NCBI RefSeq assembly: GCF_022414575.1
Contig: NZ_JADWYQ010000004.1
Coordinates: 186,001-250,000, forward strand
DNA length: 64,000 bases
Direction of reading: 5' to 3'
Source: Streptomyces sp. MUM 178J
GTDB lineage: Bacteria; Actinomycetota; Actinomycetes; Streptomycetales; Streptomycetaceae
A program made the position numbers and the translations under genes. The stretch's first letter is position 1, and every line of letters starts with the position of its first letter. Below, piece after piece: positions 15,194-23,865 of this stretch. The notes below the pieces were generated by a model. It saw only the letters and a list, made by a program, of their open reading frames with translations. It did not search any database and was not told the DNA's origin.

Positions 15194-17470
15194 CTAGACA
15201 AACAGCGGTATGGGATTGAGTTCCTGATAGGAGATCGGGCGAGTCCGGCGGCCGAGTTGCACCGGGGTGTCGTACAGGCGTCCCCGGCCGAAACGGGCCC
15301 AGAAATGCCGCAGTCCGGGCACCACCACCTTCACTGTGGGAAGTTCGAGGTCGGGCCGAGTCTGGTCCAGCACCAGCAGTTCCAGACCGCGTTCGCGCAG
15401 CAGCGCCTCCGCGGCGTGGACGTCGTCCAGCAGATCCGTGCGCAGCGTGTACGGATAGTCTCCCCGCCGCTTCGCCGGCATGGACGGATCGGGGCGCAGA
15501 TACGGCTGGTTGGCCACGGTCCGGCGGGCACACCAGTCGGCGAGCGCCGGGTCGTCCGCAGGGGACGGTCCCAGCACGGCGGGCAGCAGCTGGTTGAGCT
15601 CCGTCAGGGCGCGGCGCAGCGCGATCACCGGGTCGAAGTGGCAGCCGAAGCCGAACATGATGTCCTCCTCCGGCTTGTCGGTGCGCCGTGAGACCGCCGC
15701 CATGGCGGGCACCCCCAGATCGGAGGTGACGTCCAGCACCCAGAACTCCCGCTTCAGCCGGGCGTACTGGGTGTGCATCTCATCGATCCAGGGGTCGGGG
15801 AAGGATTCCAGGTCGACCCGCGGCTGACGGGTGCGGTTGTACCACCACAGTGCCACCGCGTCCCGCTCCACCAGCTCGAAGAAGCCCTGGAGCACGGCGT
15901 CTTCGAGACTGCCGCCGGCGGCGTTGCCGTTGGAGTCGGCCAGGGCGAAGCACGGCCCGCTCGCGGGTGGCGGCGCGCAGTACAGCAGAGCCGTGGGCAG
16001 GAGTCTCCGTCTGCCGTGGGTGAGCGACCACACGGGCGTCCAGTCGATCCGGGCGTGTTCGTCGAAGGGGTCGCAGACGTACTGGAACGGCGGATGCGCC
16101 GCGTTCCACTCCAGTCTCGTCGCGTACTGGCGCTCGTGGTAGAGCTGGCAGGCGTTGGGGTGCACGGCCTCGTCCCCCAGCTCGGCGAGGCTGCCGCGGA
16201 TCCGCGGCTCATCGCCGTGCAGCGTGCCGGAGTAACGTTCCACCGCCTCACACAGCGCCCCCACCTTGGCGTCCAGCGCCGTGGTGCCCTTGCCGCCGCT
16301 CTGGCTGCGCAGCGAGGAGCGAAAGCCCGCCAGCGTACGGTGGGTCAACGCGGGATTGGGGCCGGAGTAATACGAGTTGAGGAACGCGGGCCCGCCGGGT
16401 GCGCGCTCGAGGCCGGTGACCACTCCGGTGACGCGGCCCACCAGATGCTCATAGCGCTCCAGCACCTGCTCGGCCGTCAGCGCGCGGTGCCCGCCCTCGC
16501 TGAGCGTCGTCTTCGGCCGCGAGGCGAGCACGACGGGGCTGCACACCCGGTCGCCGACCAGCGACGGGTCCCCGCACTGGGGACACTGCGGACGCCGGGT
16601 CACCGGGTGCGGCCGCACGCCCAGGTTCAGAGTGTCCAGAACGCGTATCGACGACTGGCTGCCGCCGCGGTATCCGGCCAGCCACTTCGCTGCCTCCAGG
16701 GCGATGCCGCGCAGCGCCAGCGAACGGCTCGCGGCGATGGACGACGGCGGCGGGGACGGCGGCGCGTCGAGACCGAGCGCCCGGCCGACATGGTGCTCCG
16801 GGCTGCGGTGCGAGCGCAGCCGGTGCGCCAGACAGTGCCAGCACGGCCCCTCGCCCGGCCGGAACACCGGTCCGATCCACGGTTCCACCCCGTGCGGCTT
16901 GGCCAGCAGCCAGGGACGGCCACAGCGGCGCTGTGCCGCGTCGACATCGGCGAGCGCGGGCAGCAGATAGTCGTCGCACAGCACCACGGTGAGATCGCCG
17001 ACGCCCGGGTCTCCCCCCGCGCGCGAGGGGAGACCCAGGACGACCCCCGCGTCGGAGAAGGCGTCCCGCACGTCCGTGCCGTCCAGCCGGCCCAGGTCCA
17101 GCACCCGGACCCGGCCCGCGGCCAGGGTCGCCGATGCGCGCTGCGCGTCCAGACCCGCCGCCTCCCAGAACGCCGCGGCGTCGCCGTCGGGCCCGTCGTC
17201 CGCCGGCGCCGCCGCCGACCCGGTGATCAGATTCGCCTGGCGCAGCTTCGCGAGCACGGCGCCGAGTTCGGTCGGCGACAGCACCCCCTGGGTGTCCCGC
17301 ACCAGCGCGGACATGTCCCTGCTGCCGTCGAGCAGCGGGGCCAGTGCGGCGACGGCGCGGCCCTCGATCGCGGTGACGCCCTGTTCGGAGACCAGATAGG
17401 TCGCCTCGCCCGGCACCACCGCCGTGGTGAGATGCCGTCTGAAGCCGATGCGCGGCCAGTGGGACTCCAT
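15194..17470 (-). CDS. TOMM/azoline RiPP cyclodehydratase: fused RRE-E1-like and YcaO protein
   Basis: A 758-residue fusion. Residues 1-85 look like a winged-helix RiPP recognition element. Residues ~90-310 are E1-like, with zinc-ligand pairs CWHC and CPQC. Residues ~370-758 are a YcaO domain with ATP-binding Glu-rich motifs (ALCEAVERYSG and GFFELVERDAVALWWY). The C-terminus NPIPLFV resembles the Pro-rich ends of azoline-forming YcaO proteins. Such enzymes use ATP to convert Cys, Ser or Thr of a precursor into azolines. The precursor lies 7 bp upstream, so the genes are co-transcribed. No SagB-type dehydrogenase was found in the window, so products may stay as azolines unless oxidised from elsewhere. 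Confidence 0.88.
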   Translation of the reverse strand: MESHWPRIGFRRHLTTAVVPGEATYLVSEQGVTAIEGRAVAALAPLLDGSRDMSALVRDTQGVLSPTELGAVLAKLRQANLITGSAAAPADDGPDGDAAAFWEAAGLDAQRASATLAAGRVRVLDLGRLDGTDVRDAFSDAGVVLGLPSRAGGDPGVGDLTVVLCDDYLLPALADVDAAQRRCGRPWLLAKPHGVEPWIGPVFRPGEGPCWHCLAHRLRSHRSPEHHVGRALGLDAPPSPPPSSIAASRSLALRGIALEAAKWLAGYRGGSQSSIRVLDTLNLGVRPHPVTRRPQCPQCGDPSLVGDRVCSPVVLASRPKTTLSEGGHRALTAEQVLERYEHLVGRVTGVVTGLERAPGGPAFLNSYYSGPNPALTHRTLAGFRSSLRSQSGGKGTTALDAKVGALCEAVERYSGTLHGDEPRIRGSLAELGDEAVHPNACQLYHERQYATRLEWNAAHPPFQYVCDPFDEHARIDWTPVWSLTHGRRRLLPTALLYCAPPPASGPCFALADSNGNAAGGSLEDAVLQGFFELVERDAVALWWYNRTRQPRVDLESFPDPWIDEMHTQYARLKREFWVLDVTSDLGVPAMAAVSRRTDKPEEDIMFGFGCHFDPVIALRRALTELNQLLPAVLGPSPADDPALADWCARRTVANQPYLRPDPSMPAKRRGDYPYTLRTDLLDDVHAAEALLRERGLELLVLDQTRPDLELPTVKVVVPGLRHFWARFGRGRLYDTPVQLGRRTRPISYQELNPIPLFV

Positions 17471-17477
17471 CAGCGGC

Positions 17478-17855
17478 TCACACCCGCAGCGGGGCGGCGG
17501 CGCCCTGTCGTACGGGCCGGCCGGCGGGCTCCGGCGTCAGCGCGGCCCGGGTGCCGCATATGCAGGGCTGGGTCCCCCCGGCTTCGTCATAGGACAGATC
17601 GGTGGCCGACGAGCTGAGGTTGATGATGCACACCTCGGCGTCCGCGCCCGTCGGCAGAGCGGGAATCGGGCTCTCAGGTCCAGTGGTCAGACCGAATTCG
17701 GCGAGAACGTTTCGGGGCTCCAGGGCGTACCGCAGCGCCAGTTCGGGCTGCAGACAACTCCGGGCGACCAGTTCGGCGAACCTCCAGTCATGCTCGACCG
17801 AACCGCTGCCCGCCTCTTGAGCTGCGGCTGCGCTGGGCGCGAAACCAGACATCAT
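17478..17855 (-). CDS. Candidate TOMM precursor peptide with nitrile-hydratase-like leader
   Basis: A 125-residue small protein immediately upstream of the cyclodehydratase. Residues ~23-60 (RFAELVARSCLQPE, then EPRNVLAEFGL) match the leader pattern of nitrile-hydratase-alpha-derived RiPP precursors. The following part is rich in modifiable residues: CIINLSSSATDLSY, then GGTQPCICGTR. The final ~25 residues are Ala/Pro/Arg-rich. Two adjacent ATG codons follow GGGAG, and the second has better spacing. Cleavage site and core limits cannot be fixed by eye. It could instead be a diverged nitrile hydratase fragment, but no such enzyme is nearby and the YcaO neighbour argues for a precursor. Confidence 0.75.
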   Translation of the reverse strand: MMSGFAPSAAAAQEAGSGSVEHDWRFAELVARSCLQPELALRYALEPRNVLAEFGLTTGPESPIPALPTGADAEVCIINLSSSATDLSYDEAGGTQPCICGTRAALTPEPAGRPVRQGAAAPLRV

Positions 17856-18127
17856 GGGCTCCCATCGTGAAGTGAAAGGCGCTGGACGGTCAGTGCTCCC
17901 GTGCGGATGTTCGGCTGCGCATATGAGAGCAGTGTGGTGTCGGCTGACTGGAATCGAACAGTGGAGACGTCACCTCCCTGGCTGTGAAGATTTCATAGGC
18001 CCGCCCACCGTGATCTCCATACCGTGCTTATGACGTGGTCACTGTTGGTCGCGCGGGGATGCGTGGGACGCTCCCAGGACCGGCTCCACGAGACTCGGGA
18101 GCCGTCCGACGGGGTGAGGAAGCAGCC
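17856..18127. promoter_or_regulatory. Divergent intergenic region between RiPP precursor and SARP gene
   Basis: A 272-bp spacer, less GC-rich than the genes, from which the precursor (left) and the first SARP (right) are transcribed. GAGGAAG precedes the SARP ATG at 18128. No clear operator repeat was identified. Confidence 0.5.
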
Positions 18128-18964
18128 ATGCCGAACAGGGGGCGCACGGTGCGCGTCGAGGTGCTCGGGACTCTCCGCGGCGAGGCCGCCGGGGTGTCCG
18201 TGCTGCCCAGCGCCTCCAAGCCGCGGCAGATCCTCGCCCTCCTCGCGCTGAACGCCCAGCACATCGTGCCGGTTCCGGTGCTCATGGAGGAGCTGTGGGG
18301 CGCGGGCCCGCCGCGCAGCGCCCCCACCACCCTGCAGACCTACATCCTCCAGCTCCGCCGCAGGCTGCGCTCCGCGATGCCGGGCGCCGCCGGAGTGTGG
18401 GACAAGAACGTGCTGGTCACCCGGCACGGCGGCTATCTCCTCGATGTGGACTCCTGTGACATCGACGCGCTGGAGTTCGACCGGCTCGCCGGCGCGGGGC
18501 ACACCGCATACGAGGTCGGCGACATGGCGGCCGCGTCGGCCAGCCTGGCCGCGGCCCTTCGCCTGTGGCGCGGCCCGGTCCTCGCCGACGTCCCCCACGG
18601 GCGGCACCTCGGCATCGAGGCCACCCGGCTGAGGGAGAGCAGGCTCGGCGCCCTCGAACGCCGCATCGGCGCGGATCTGCGGCTCGGCAGACACCGTGAA
18701 GTGCTCGGCGAACTGTGCGCGCTGTGCGAACGCCACCCGCTGCACGAGTCCCTGAGGGCGCTGCAGATCCTCGCCTACTGCGCGGACGGCCGCAGCTCCG
18801 ACGCCCTGATCGCCTACAAGCGGCTGCGTGAGACGCTGGTGGAGGAGCTGGGACTTGAGCCTTCCCCCCGCATCCAGCGGCTGCACCAGGCGGTCCTGCG
18901 GGGGGAGGACGCCTTGGAAGCCTGGGCGGGCCCCCTGCGCAGCGCCGGCGAGCTGACCGGCTGA
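18128..18964 (+). CDS. SARP-family pathway-specific activator
   Basis: A 278-residue small SARP: an OmpR-like winged-helix DNA-binding domain (residues ~10-105, with LMEELWG and TTLQTYILQLRRRL) and a bacterial transcriptional activation domain (residues ~110-265, ending ELGLEPSPRIQRLHQAVL). It lacks the ATPase and TPR parts of large SARPs. The ATG at 18128 has GAGGAAG upstream; the frame continues upstream to 18035 without conserved sequence. SARPs of this size activate antibiotic operons by binding heptamer repeats at 11-bp spacing, a pattern visible near 40.63 kb. It probably controls the type II PKS genes. Confidence 0.9.
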   Translation: MPNRGRTVRVEVLGTLRGEAAGVSVLPSASKPRQILALLALNAQHIVPVPVLMEELWGAGPPRSAPTTLQTYILQLRRRLRSAMPGAAGVWDKNVLVTRHGGYLLDVDSCDIDALEFDRLAGAGHTAYEVGDMAAASASLAAALRLWRGPVLADVPHGRHLGIEATRLRESRLGALERRIGADLRLGRHREVLGELCALCERHPLHESLRALQILAYCADGRSSDALIAYKRLRETLVEELGLEPSPRIQRLHQAVLRGEDALEAWAGPLRSAGELTG

Positions 18965-19106
18965 CGCGGAGCTCTCTCCCCCGGCGCCCGACGGCGTGCG
19001 GGGACCGCACCCATCGCACTCCACCTCCGATCTAGCGTCCTTCCAGCAACGGTCGTGAGGATCGGGGCCCGCGTAGTCGAGAACCAGTGCGGTGTGAGGA
19101 GGCGGC

Positions 19107-19925
19107 GTGAACCACTACCTTGCGGTGTCGCCCGGCGCTCCGGAGCTGCCGGAGCCCGCGCTCCGGCTGTTCTGTTTCCATCACGCGGGCGCAGGCGCCC
19201 TGACCTACGCCCGCTGGCGGCCCCGCTTCCCCGGGGACGTCCAGGTGCTTCCCGTGCGGCTGCCCGGTCGAGAGACCAGGCTCCGCGAGCGGCGCATCAC
19301 CGACGCCGGGCAGCTGCTGGACGAACTCGAGGCCGATCTCGGCCCCTTGCTGGAGGGGCCGCACGCCTTCTACGGGCACAGCCTCGGCGCGCTCGTGGCC
19401 TACCGGTTCGCCCTCGAGCGGGCCCGGGCGGGTCGCCGGCCGCCGGAGGTGGTCGCCGTGGGAGCCTGCGGCGCACCGCATCTGCCGAGTCCCCTCGTCG
19501 AGCAGTCAGAACTGCCGGACGAGGGGCTGCTGGCGGCGCTGGCCCGCTACGGAACCCTTCCGTCGTATCTCTTCGAGCGGCCCAAGTGGCTGAAACTGCT
19601 GCTGGACACGATGCGCGACGACCTCCAGCTCGCCCGGAGCCTGAAGGAGGGCGCGGGGGAGCCGCTGCCCTGTCCGCTGCAGGCATTCTCGGGCGTCGAG
19701 GACGCGGTCGCCACCACGCGGGCGGTCGCCGCCTGGCGCCGCTACACCACCGCCGGCTTCGCACTGCGCCAACTGCCCGGCGGGCACTTCTTCGTACGGG
19801 ACGCGGAGCTGCCCGAGACGCTGGCGGCGGAACTGCACCGGCTTGTCGCGCCGCAGCGGACCGCGGCGCCCGGGCGGACCGCCCCGGCCGGGCGGTCCGC
19901 CGCCGTCAGAGCCTTAATGCCTTGA
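19107..19925 (+). CDS. Type II thioesterase
   Basis: A 272-residue alpha/beta hydrolase of the editing thioesterase family. Signature motifs are LFCFHHAGAGA near the N-terminus, the GHSLGAL nucleophile elbow (about residue 92), and GGHFFV with the catalytic His near residue 230. The GTG start follows GAGGAGG. Such enzymes remove mis-primed or stalled acyl groups from PKS carrier proteins. It sits between two SARP genes, so it may be co-expressed with either PKS system. The last ~20 residues are Ala/Arg-rich and variable. Confidence 0.9.
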   Translation: MNHYLAVSPGAPELPEPALRLFCFHHAGAGALTYARWRPRFPGDVQVLPVRLPGRETRLRERRITDAGQLLDELEADLGPLLEGPHAFYGHSLGALVAYRFALERARAGRRPPEVVAVGACGAPHLPSPLVEQSELPDEGLLAALARYGTLPSYLFERPKWLKLLLDTMRDDLQLARSLKEGAGEPLPCPLQAFSGVEDAVATTRAVAAWRRYTTAGFALRQLPGGHFFVRDAELPETLAAELHRLVAPQRTAAPGRTAPAGRSAAVRALMP

Positions 19926-19957
19926 AAGCCTCACAAGCCCAGAAGGGAGTAGCGGAT

Positions 19958-20800
19958 ATGGACATCAGCGTCCTGGGGCCCTGCCGGGTCGTCCAGTCGG
20001 GGGTTTCCGTTGTCCCCACGGCCGTCAAGCCACGCAAGGTCCTGGCCCTGCTCGCCATACATCCGGACCAGGTCGTGTCGGTGGGCTCACTGGTGGAGGA
20101 GCTGTGGGGAGAGGCCCCGCCGCGCAGCGTCCAGACCACCCTGCAGACCTACATACTGCAACTGCGCAACCTCATCGCGGCGGCGATCGGCGGGGTGCGC
20201 CGGCCGGAGCTGCCCAACGGGGCCAAGTCCATCCTGGTCACCGAGTCCGGCGGCTATCTGCTGGACACGCAGGGCGGCGTCGTCGACGTCAAGGAGTACG
20301 AACGGCTCGCCGGCGCCGGCCATCGCGCCCTGGAGAGCGGCGACTGCTCGGCTGCCTCGGACTCCTTCAGACGAGCCCTCGCGCTGTGGCGCGGCCCCGC
20401 GCTGGTCGACGTGCAGTGCGGACCGCTGCTGGAGATCGAGGCGACCCGGCTGGAGGAGTCGCGGCTGAGCATCCTCAACCAGCGCATCGAGGCGGATCTG
20501 CGGCTCGGCCGCCACCACGAGCTGGTGGGGGAGCTGTCGGGTCTCGCCGCGCAGCATCCCATGCACGAGGACACCCAGGGCCAGTTGATGCTGGCGCTGT
20601 ACCGCTCCGGCCGACGCGGCAACGCCCTCGAGGTGTACCAGCGACTGCGCACCGTGCTCTCCCAGGAGCTGGGGCTCGACCCCTCGCCGCGGTTGCAGCA
20701 TCTGCAGCGGGCCATGCTGGAGTCCTCGCTCGAACTGGAGATCCAGCCGGGGATGCGCACGGGATCGGGGAGGGTGGAGCGCACCCTCAGGGCCCGCTGA
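19958..20800 (+). CDS. Second SARP-family activator
   Basis: A 280-residue protein with the same architecture as the SARP at 18.1 kb: winged helix (residues ~1-100, LVEELWGEAPP and TTLQTYILQLRNL) and activation domain ending LGLDPSPRLQHLQRAML. The two are clearly paralogous, but this one starts at MDISVLG without an N-terminal extension. The ATG at 19958 follows AGAAGGGA. It is 32 bp downstream of the thioesterase. Two SARPs may divide control of the type I, RiPP and type II genes. Confidence 0.9.
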   Translation: MDISVLGPCRVVQSGVSVVPTAVKPRKVLALLAIHPDQVVSVGSLVEELWGEAPPRSVQTTLQTYILQLRNLIAAAIGGVRRPELPNGAKSILVTESGGYLLDTQGGVVDVKEYERLAGAGHRALESGDCSAASDSFRRALALWRGPALVDVQCGPLLEIEATRLEESRLSILNQRIEADLRLGRHHELVGELSGLAAQHPMHEDTQGQLMLALYRSGRRGNALEVYQRLRTVLSQELGLDPSPRLQHLQRAMLESSLELEIQPGMRTGSGRVERTLRAR

Positions 20801-20838
20801 CCGGATTCCTCGCACCCCCGGCGGGGACCCGCACACCG

Positions 20839-20854
20839 ACGTGCCATGGCACGT
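20839..20854. promoter_or_regulatory. Perfect 16-bp palindrome between convergent genes
   Basis: ACGTGCCATGGCACGT is a perfect palindrome in the 160-bp gap between the second SARP gene and the convergent ATP-grasp gene. It has no loop, so it is a poor terminator and more like a protein-binding site, but no adjacent gene starts here. Confidence 0.4.
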
Positions 20855-20960
20855 GTCACTCCGTACGCCGGTGTGCGTCGCTCCCCGCGCCGGTGTGCAC
20901 TCCGGCCACGGCACGGGCCGCCCGAGGGAGCGCACCGGGAACCGGCCGGCGAACTCCGGC

Positions 20961-22340
20961 TCACGGCCGGGTGAGCACCGCGGTGTCGACCATGCCCGTC
21001 GCCGTCCGCGTCGCCGTCCGCGTCGCCGTCCGCGCCCCCGGCACGGCCGCCGTGCCGTCCGGGGCGAACTGCGCCAGGCAGCCGCCGGCGCGCCCGTTGA
21101 ACAGCATCGGGCTCAGAACCGGCAGGATCCGCGCCGTCCACGTCGCCGTCCCGTCGGTGAGCTCCAGCGCGCACGGCTGCGGCTCCACGTACTCCTGCAC
21201 CACGCCGTCCCCGTCCGCGAACGCCCGGCCGACGGCCTCCTCCCACGCCGAAGGACCGGAGTGCCGGCCGATGACGGCCCCGCGGCCCCGGTCGGCGGGC
21301 CCCGGCTTCAGCACAAAGCGCTCACGTTCGCGCAGCAGCAGAGCGGGCAGCTCGTACTCGCCCTCCCGCCACCACGTCCGCCCCGGCAGTGTGATCCGCG
21401 TCCAGGGCAGATGGCGCTCCACAAGACGCCGCTCCGCGCGGGTCATCCACGGGCGCTGCTCGGACACCAGGGCCAGCGCCCGGTCGTCGGCCAGCAGGGC
21501 ACTGCTCTGCGGCGGAAGGAGCAGCAGCCCCGCCCGCTGAGCCCGGAGCACCGCCTGCAGGCCGCCGCCGTGCACTGCGGTCGTCAGCAGCCCCAGCGGG
21601 TAGCGCAGTGCGCCCGGCCGGCCCAGCGCCTCCGGCAGCCGCCGCGGCTCGAAGCAGTCCGCGGTGAAGCCGGCGCGCCGGAAGCGGTCGCAGGCCACGC
21701 CGGTCGCACGGTCGTCCGGTGGGCCGACGAGCGCCACGGCCTTCGGCAGACTCCGCCGCGCGCACACCTCCGCGAACGCCTCCGCACGGCAGGCGAGGGG
21801 ATCCGCGCCGACGACGGCGGCGGCGCCGTCGGCCGCGTACGCGCGCCGCCAGACACGGGACAGCCCATGGGCGCGAACCGGTCCGTCGAAGGCGCCGCCC
21901 GCGGCGAACCCCAGCAGCTGCGGCCCCCGCTGCCCGATCACGAAGTCGGCTCGGGCCGCCATGGCGCAGTGCTCCGTCTCGGTGTTGTCCCGCCCCGACA
22001 GCAGCGGATGGTCCGCGGCCTCCAGGCCGAACGCCGCCAGACGGGCGGGCCATCCGTCACCCTGCGCCAGCACCGCGCGGCGCACCAGAGCCAGCAGCAC
22101 CCGGCTGACGTGGAACAGCTCCTCGTATGACCGGCGCGGCAGCACCAGAGGCCCCGCGGGCAGTGCACAGCCCGCCTGCGAGTCCCCCGCCCCCGCCGTC
22201 TCCTCGCACAGCAGTGCATGCACCCGGGCACCGGACAGCCGTGGCGACGCCTGCCGCCGGACCTGCCCCTCCTCCCGGAACCAGCGGTGCTCCCAGGGCA
22301 ACAAGGAGCCGGCCGCGGCGGAAACGGTGCTCGTCATCAT
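20961..22340 (-). CDS. ATP-grasp-like protein of unknown substrate
   Basis: A 459-residue protein. The C-terminal third has ATP-grasp character: RFVLKPGPADRGRGAVIG (phosphate-binding loop) and GDGVVQEYVEP, the pattern of circularly permuted ATP-grasp ligases such as the glutathionylspermidine synthase group. The first ~300 residues are not recognised. The end encodes a short repeat, ATRTATRTATG, from a 12-bp tandem repeat near 21.0 kb. AGGAGG lies just upstream; of the two tandem ATG codons, the second (22337) has better spacing. It diverges from an aldehyde dehydrogenase gene. ATP-dependent activation of a carboxylate is the most plausible reaction. Confidence 0.6.
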   Translation of the reverse strand: MMTSTVSAAAGSLLPWEHRWFREEGQVRRQASPRLSGARVHALLCEETAGAGDSQAGCALPAGPLVLPRRSYEELFHVSRVLLALVRRAVLAQGDGWPARLAAFGLEAADHPLLSGRDNTETEHCAMAARADFVIGQRGPQLLGFAAGGAFDGPVRAHGLSRVWRRAYAADGAAAVVGADPLACRAEAFAEVCARRSLPKAVALVGPPDDRATGVACDRFRRAGFTADCFEPRRLPEALGRPGALRYPLGLLTTAVHGGGLQAVLRAQRAGLLLLPPQSSALLADDRALALVSEQRPWMTRAERRLVERHLPWTRITLPGRTWWREGEYELPALLLRERERFVLKPGPADRGRGAVIGRHSGPSAWEEAVGRAFADGDGVVQEYVEPQPCALELTDGTATWTARILPVLSPMLFNGRAGGCLAQFAPDGTAAVPGARTATRTATRTATGMVDTAVLTRP

Positions 22341-22545
22341 CAGCCTCCTGGCATCGAAGCCAATTCCCGTCCCAAGAATTCACTTCAATTACCGCTGGAC
22401 ATCTATTCGTTTATTCAATTACACTGTGAAATGCGGTGGAAGCGCGGTGAGTTCTGCATTCGGGTGATCCGGGTGGCGGCAGCAGATTATCCGAGGGGTC
22501 TCGAGGACGACTCAAGACCGCCCCGCGCCGCGAGGAGACAGCTCG
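22341..22545. promoter_or_regulatory. AT-rich divergent promoter region with direct repeats
   Basis: About 80 bp (22355-22435) is strikingly AT-rich for this genome. It contains TTCAATTAC twice, at 22384-22392 and 22414-22422, 30 bp apart. The flanking genes (ATP-grasp left, aldehyde dehydrogenase right) diverge from here, so this should hold both promoters and a shared activator site. Exact -10/-35 boxes were not assigned. Confidence 0.5.
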
Positions 22546-23799
22546 ATGAGCAATCCGTCCATGCCTGTCCTGGAGTCGTTCACCCGCACCTGGCCCGATC
22601 TGGAAGCCGCACACGAGAGGGCGATGCGCGCAGCGTCCGCGCTGCTCGACCGCCGTACGCGGCTCCTGGCCCAGCTCACGAGGATCGCCGTCTACAGCAG
22701 CGCCCGCGATGAACTCCTGCGCGCTGTCGGCGCCCTGACCGGCGCCCCGGCGGAGCTGGCCCGCAATTGCCCGCCGCAACTCTCCCGGCTCTCCGTGTTC
22801 CTGCCGCCGCACCATGTCCTCTACTCATACGCACTGTACGGCCTGGTCCCCGCGCTGTACTGCGACGAGGTGGTCATCCGGCCCTCCGCGCTGACCCGTG
22901 ACACCGCATACGCCGTCCATAAGGAAATCACCAGCCGGCTCGATCCCGAGATGGCCCGGCGGATCAGAATGATCGACATTTCGCGGCGGCAGTTCGCACC
23001 CGTCTGCGCCGAATCCGACGCGGTGGTCTTCACCGGACGGCCCGCGCAGGCCCGCGACCTGATGCACACCGTCGGAGACCGCCCGCTGTTCCTCGCCGTC
23101 GGGTCCGGACCCAACCCGGTCGTCGTGGGCCCGCGCACCGACCCGGGAGCCGCCTGCCGGGCAATCCTGCGCGCCCGTCTGCACAACTCCGGCCAGGACG
23201 GGCTCTGCCCCGACGTCGTCTTCGTCCACCGGCTCCGCCTCGACGCCGTCGTGGAACAGCTGCGCGCCGAACTGTCCGTGCTCACCGTCGGGGCGCGCAG
23301 CTGGCCCGACACCGTGCTCACCCCGCTGGTCCACGAGGACGCGGTCGAAGGCGCGGCGGCGTTCCTCGCAGAGAACGCCGACCATGTCGTCAGCGGCGGC
23401 TCCGCCGACGTCGAGCGGATGCTGGTCGAGCCGTCGCTGCTCGTCTTCCCGGAAGGCACGGACTTCCATCCGCCCGAACTGTTCTCGCCCGTCTTCTGCC
23501 TGGTCCCCTATGAGGACCCGGAGATGCTGCGCACCTGGGCGCGCACCCCGCGGGAGCTGGAGCGCGGGATGTACGTCTGCGCGCTGGGCGAGCCGCGGCT
23601 GACGGGCCAGACGCTGGGCACGGCCGTCATCAGCCGCAACGCCACCGCTCTCGACGCCAGGGACGCGAACCGGCCCTTCGGAGGTTTCGGCGTGCACGCC
23701 AGCGGAGTCCGGCGCGACGGCCGGCTTGTCGGCCGCCCGCTGCTGCTGTCCGCGGAGGCCGGACTGCGCCGTGCCGTCATCACCGGCCCGCTGCGCTGA
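22546..23799 (+). CDS. Aldehyde dehydrogenase-superfamily protein
   Basis: A 417-residue member of the aldehyde dehydrogenase superfamily, shorter than the usual ~480. The catalytic region NSGQDGLCPD carries the nucleophilic Cys; ANRPFGGFG resembles the C-terminal family motif. The N-terminus (LEAAHERAMRAASALLDRR) is unlike standard members. The ATG follows AGGAGA. It diverges from the ATP-grasp gene across a 205-bp AT-rich spacer. Together they could activate and reduce a carboxylate, as acyl-phosphate or thioester reductases do, or oxidise an aldehyde intermediate. Direction and substrate cannot be read from the sequence. Confidence 0.75.
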   Translation: MSNPSMPVLESFTRTWPDLEAAHERAMRAASALLDRRTRLLAQLTRIAVYSSARDELLRAVGALTGAPAELARNCPPQLSRLSVFLPPHHVLYSYALYGLVPALYCDEVVIRPSALTRDTAYAVHKEITSRLDPEMARRIRMIDISRRQFAPVCAESDAVVFTGRPAQARDLMHTVGDRPLFLAVGSGPNPVVVGPRTDPGAACRAILRARLHNSGQDGLCPDVVFVHRLRLDAVVEQLRAELSVLTVGARSWPDTVLTPLVHEDAVEGAAAFLAENADHVVSGGSADVERMLVEPSLLVFPEGTDFHPPELFSPVFCLVPYEDPEMLRTWARTPRELERGMYVCALGEPRLTGQTLGTAVISRNATALDARDANRPFGGFGVHASGVRRDGRLVGRPLLLSAEAGLRRAVITGPLR

Positions 23800-23865
23800 G
23801 CGGCGCGAGCGCGGGTGTGCTCCGCCCGGCGGGGCCGACGGACACCCGCTGCGGTGCGGTCCGCC

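Noticed and set aside
17478..17855. Genuine nitrile hydratase alpha subunit
   Set aside because: Far too short, lacks the metal-binding CxxCSC motif and beta subunit partner; only the leader-like region is shared.
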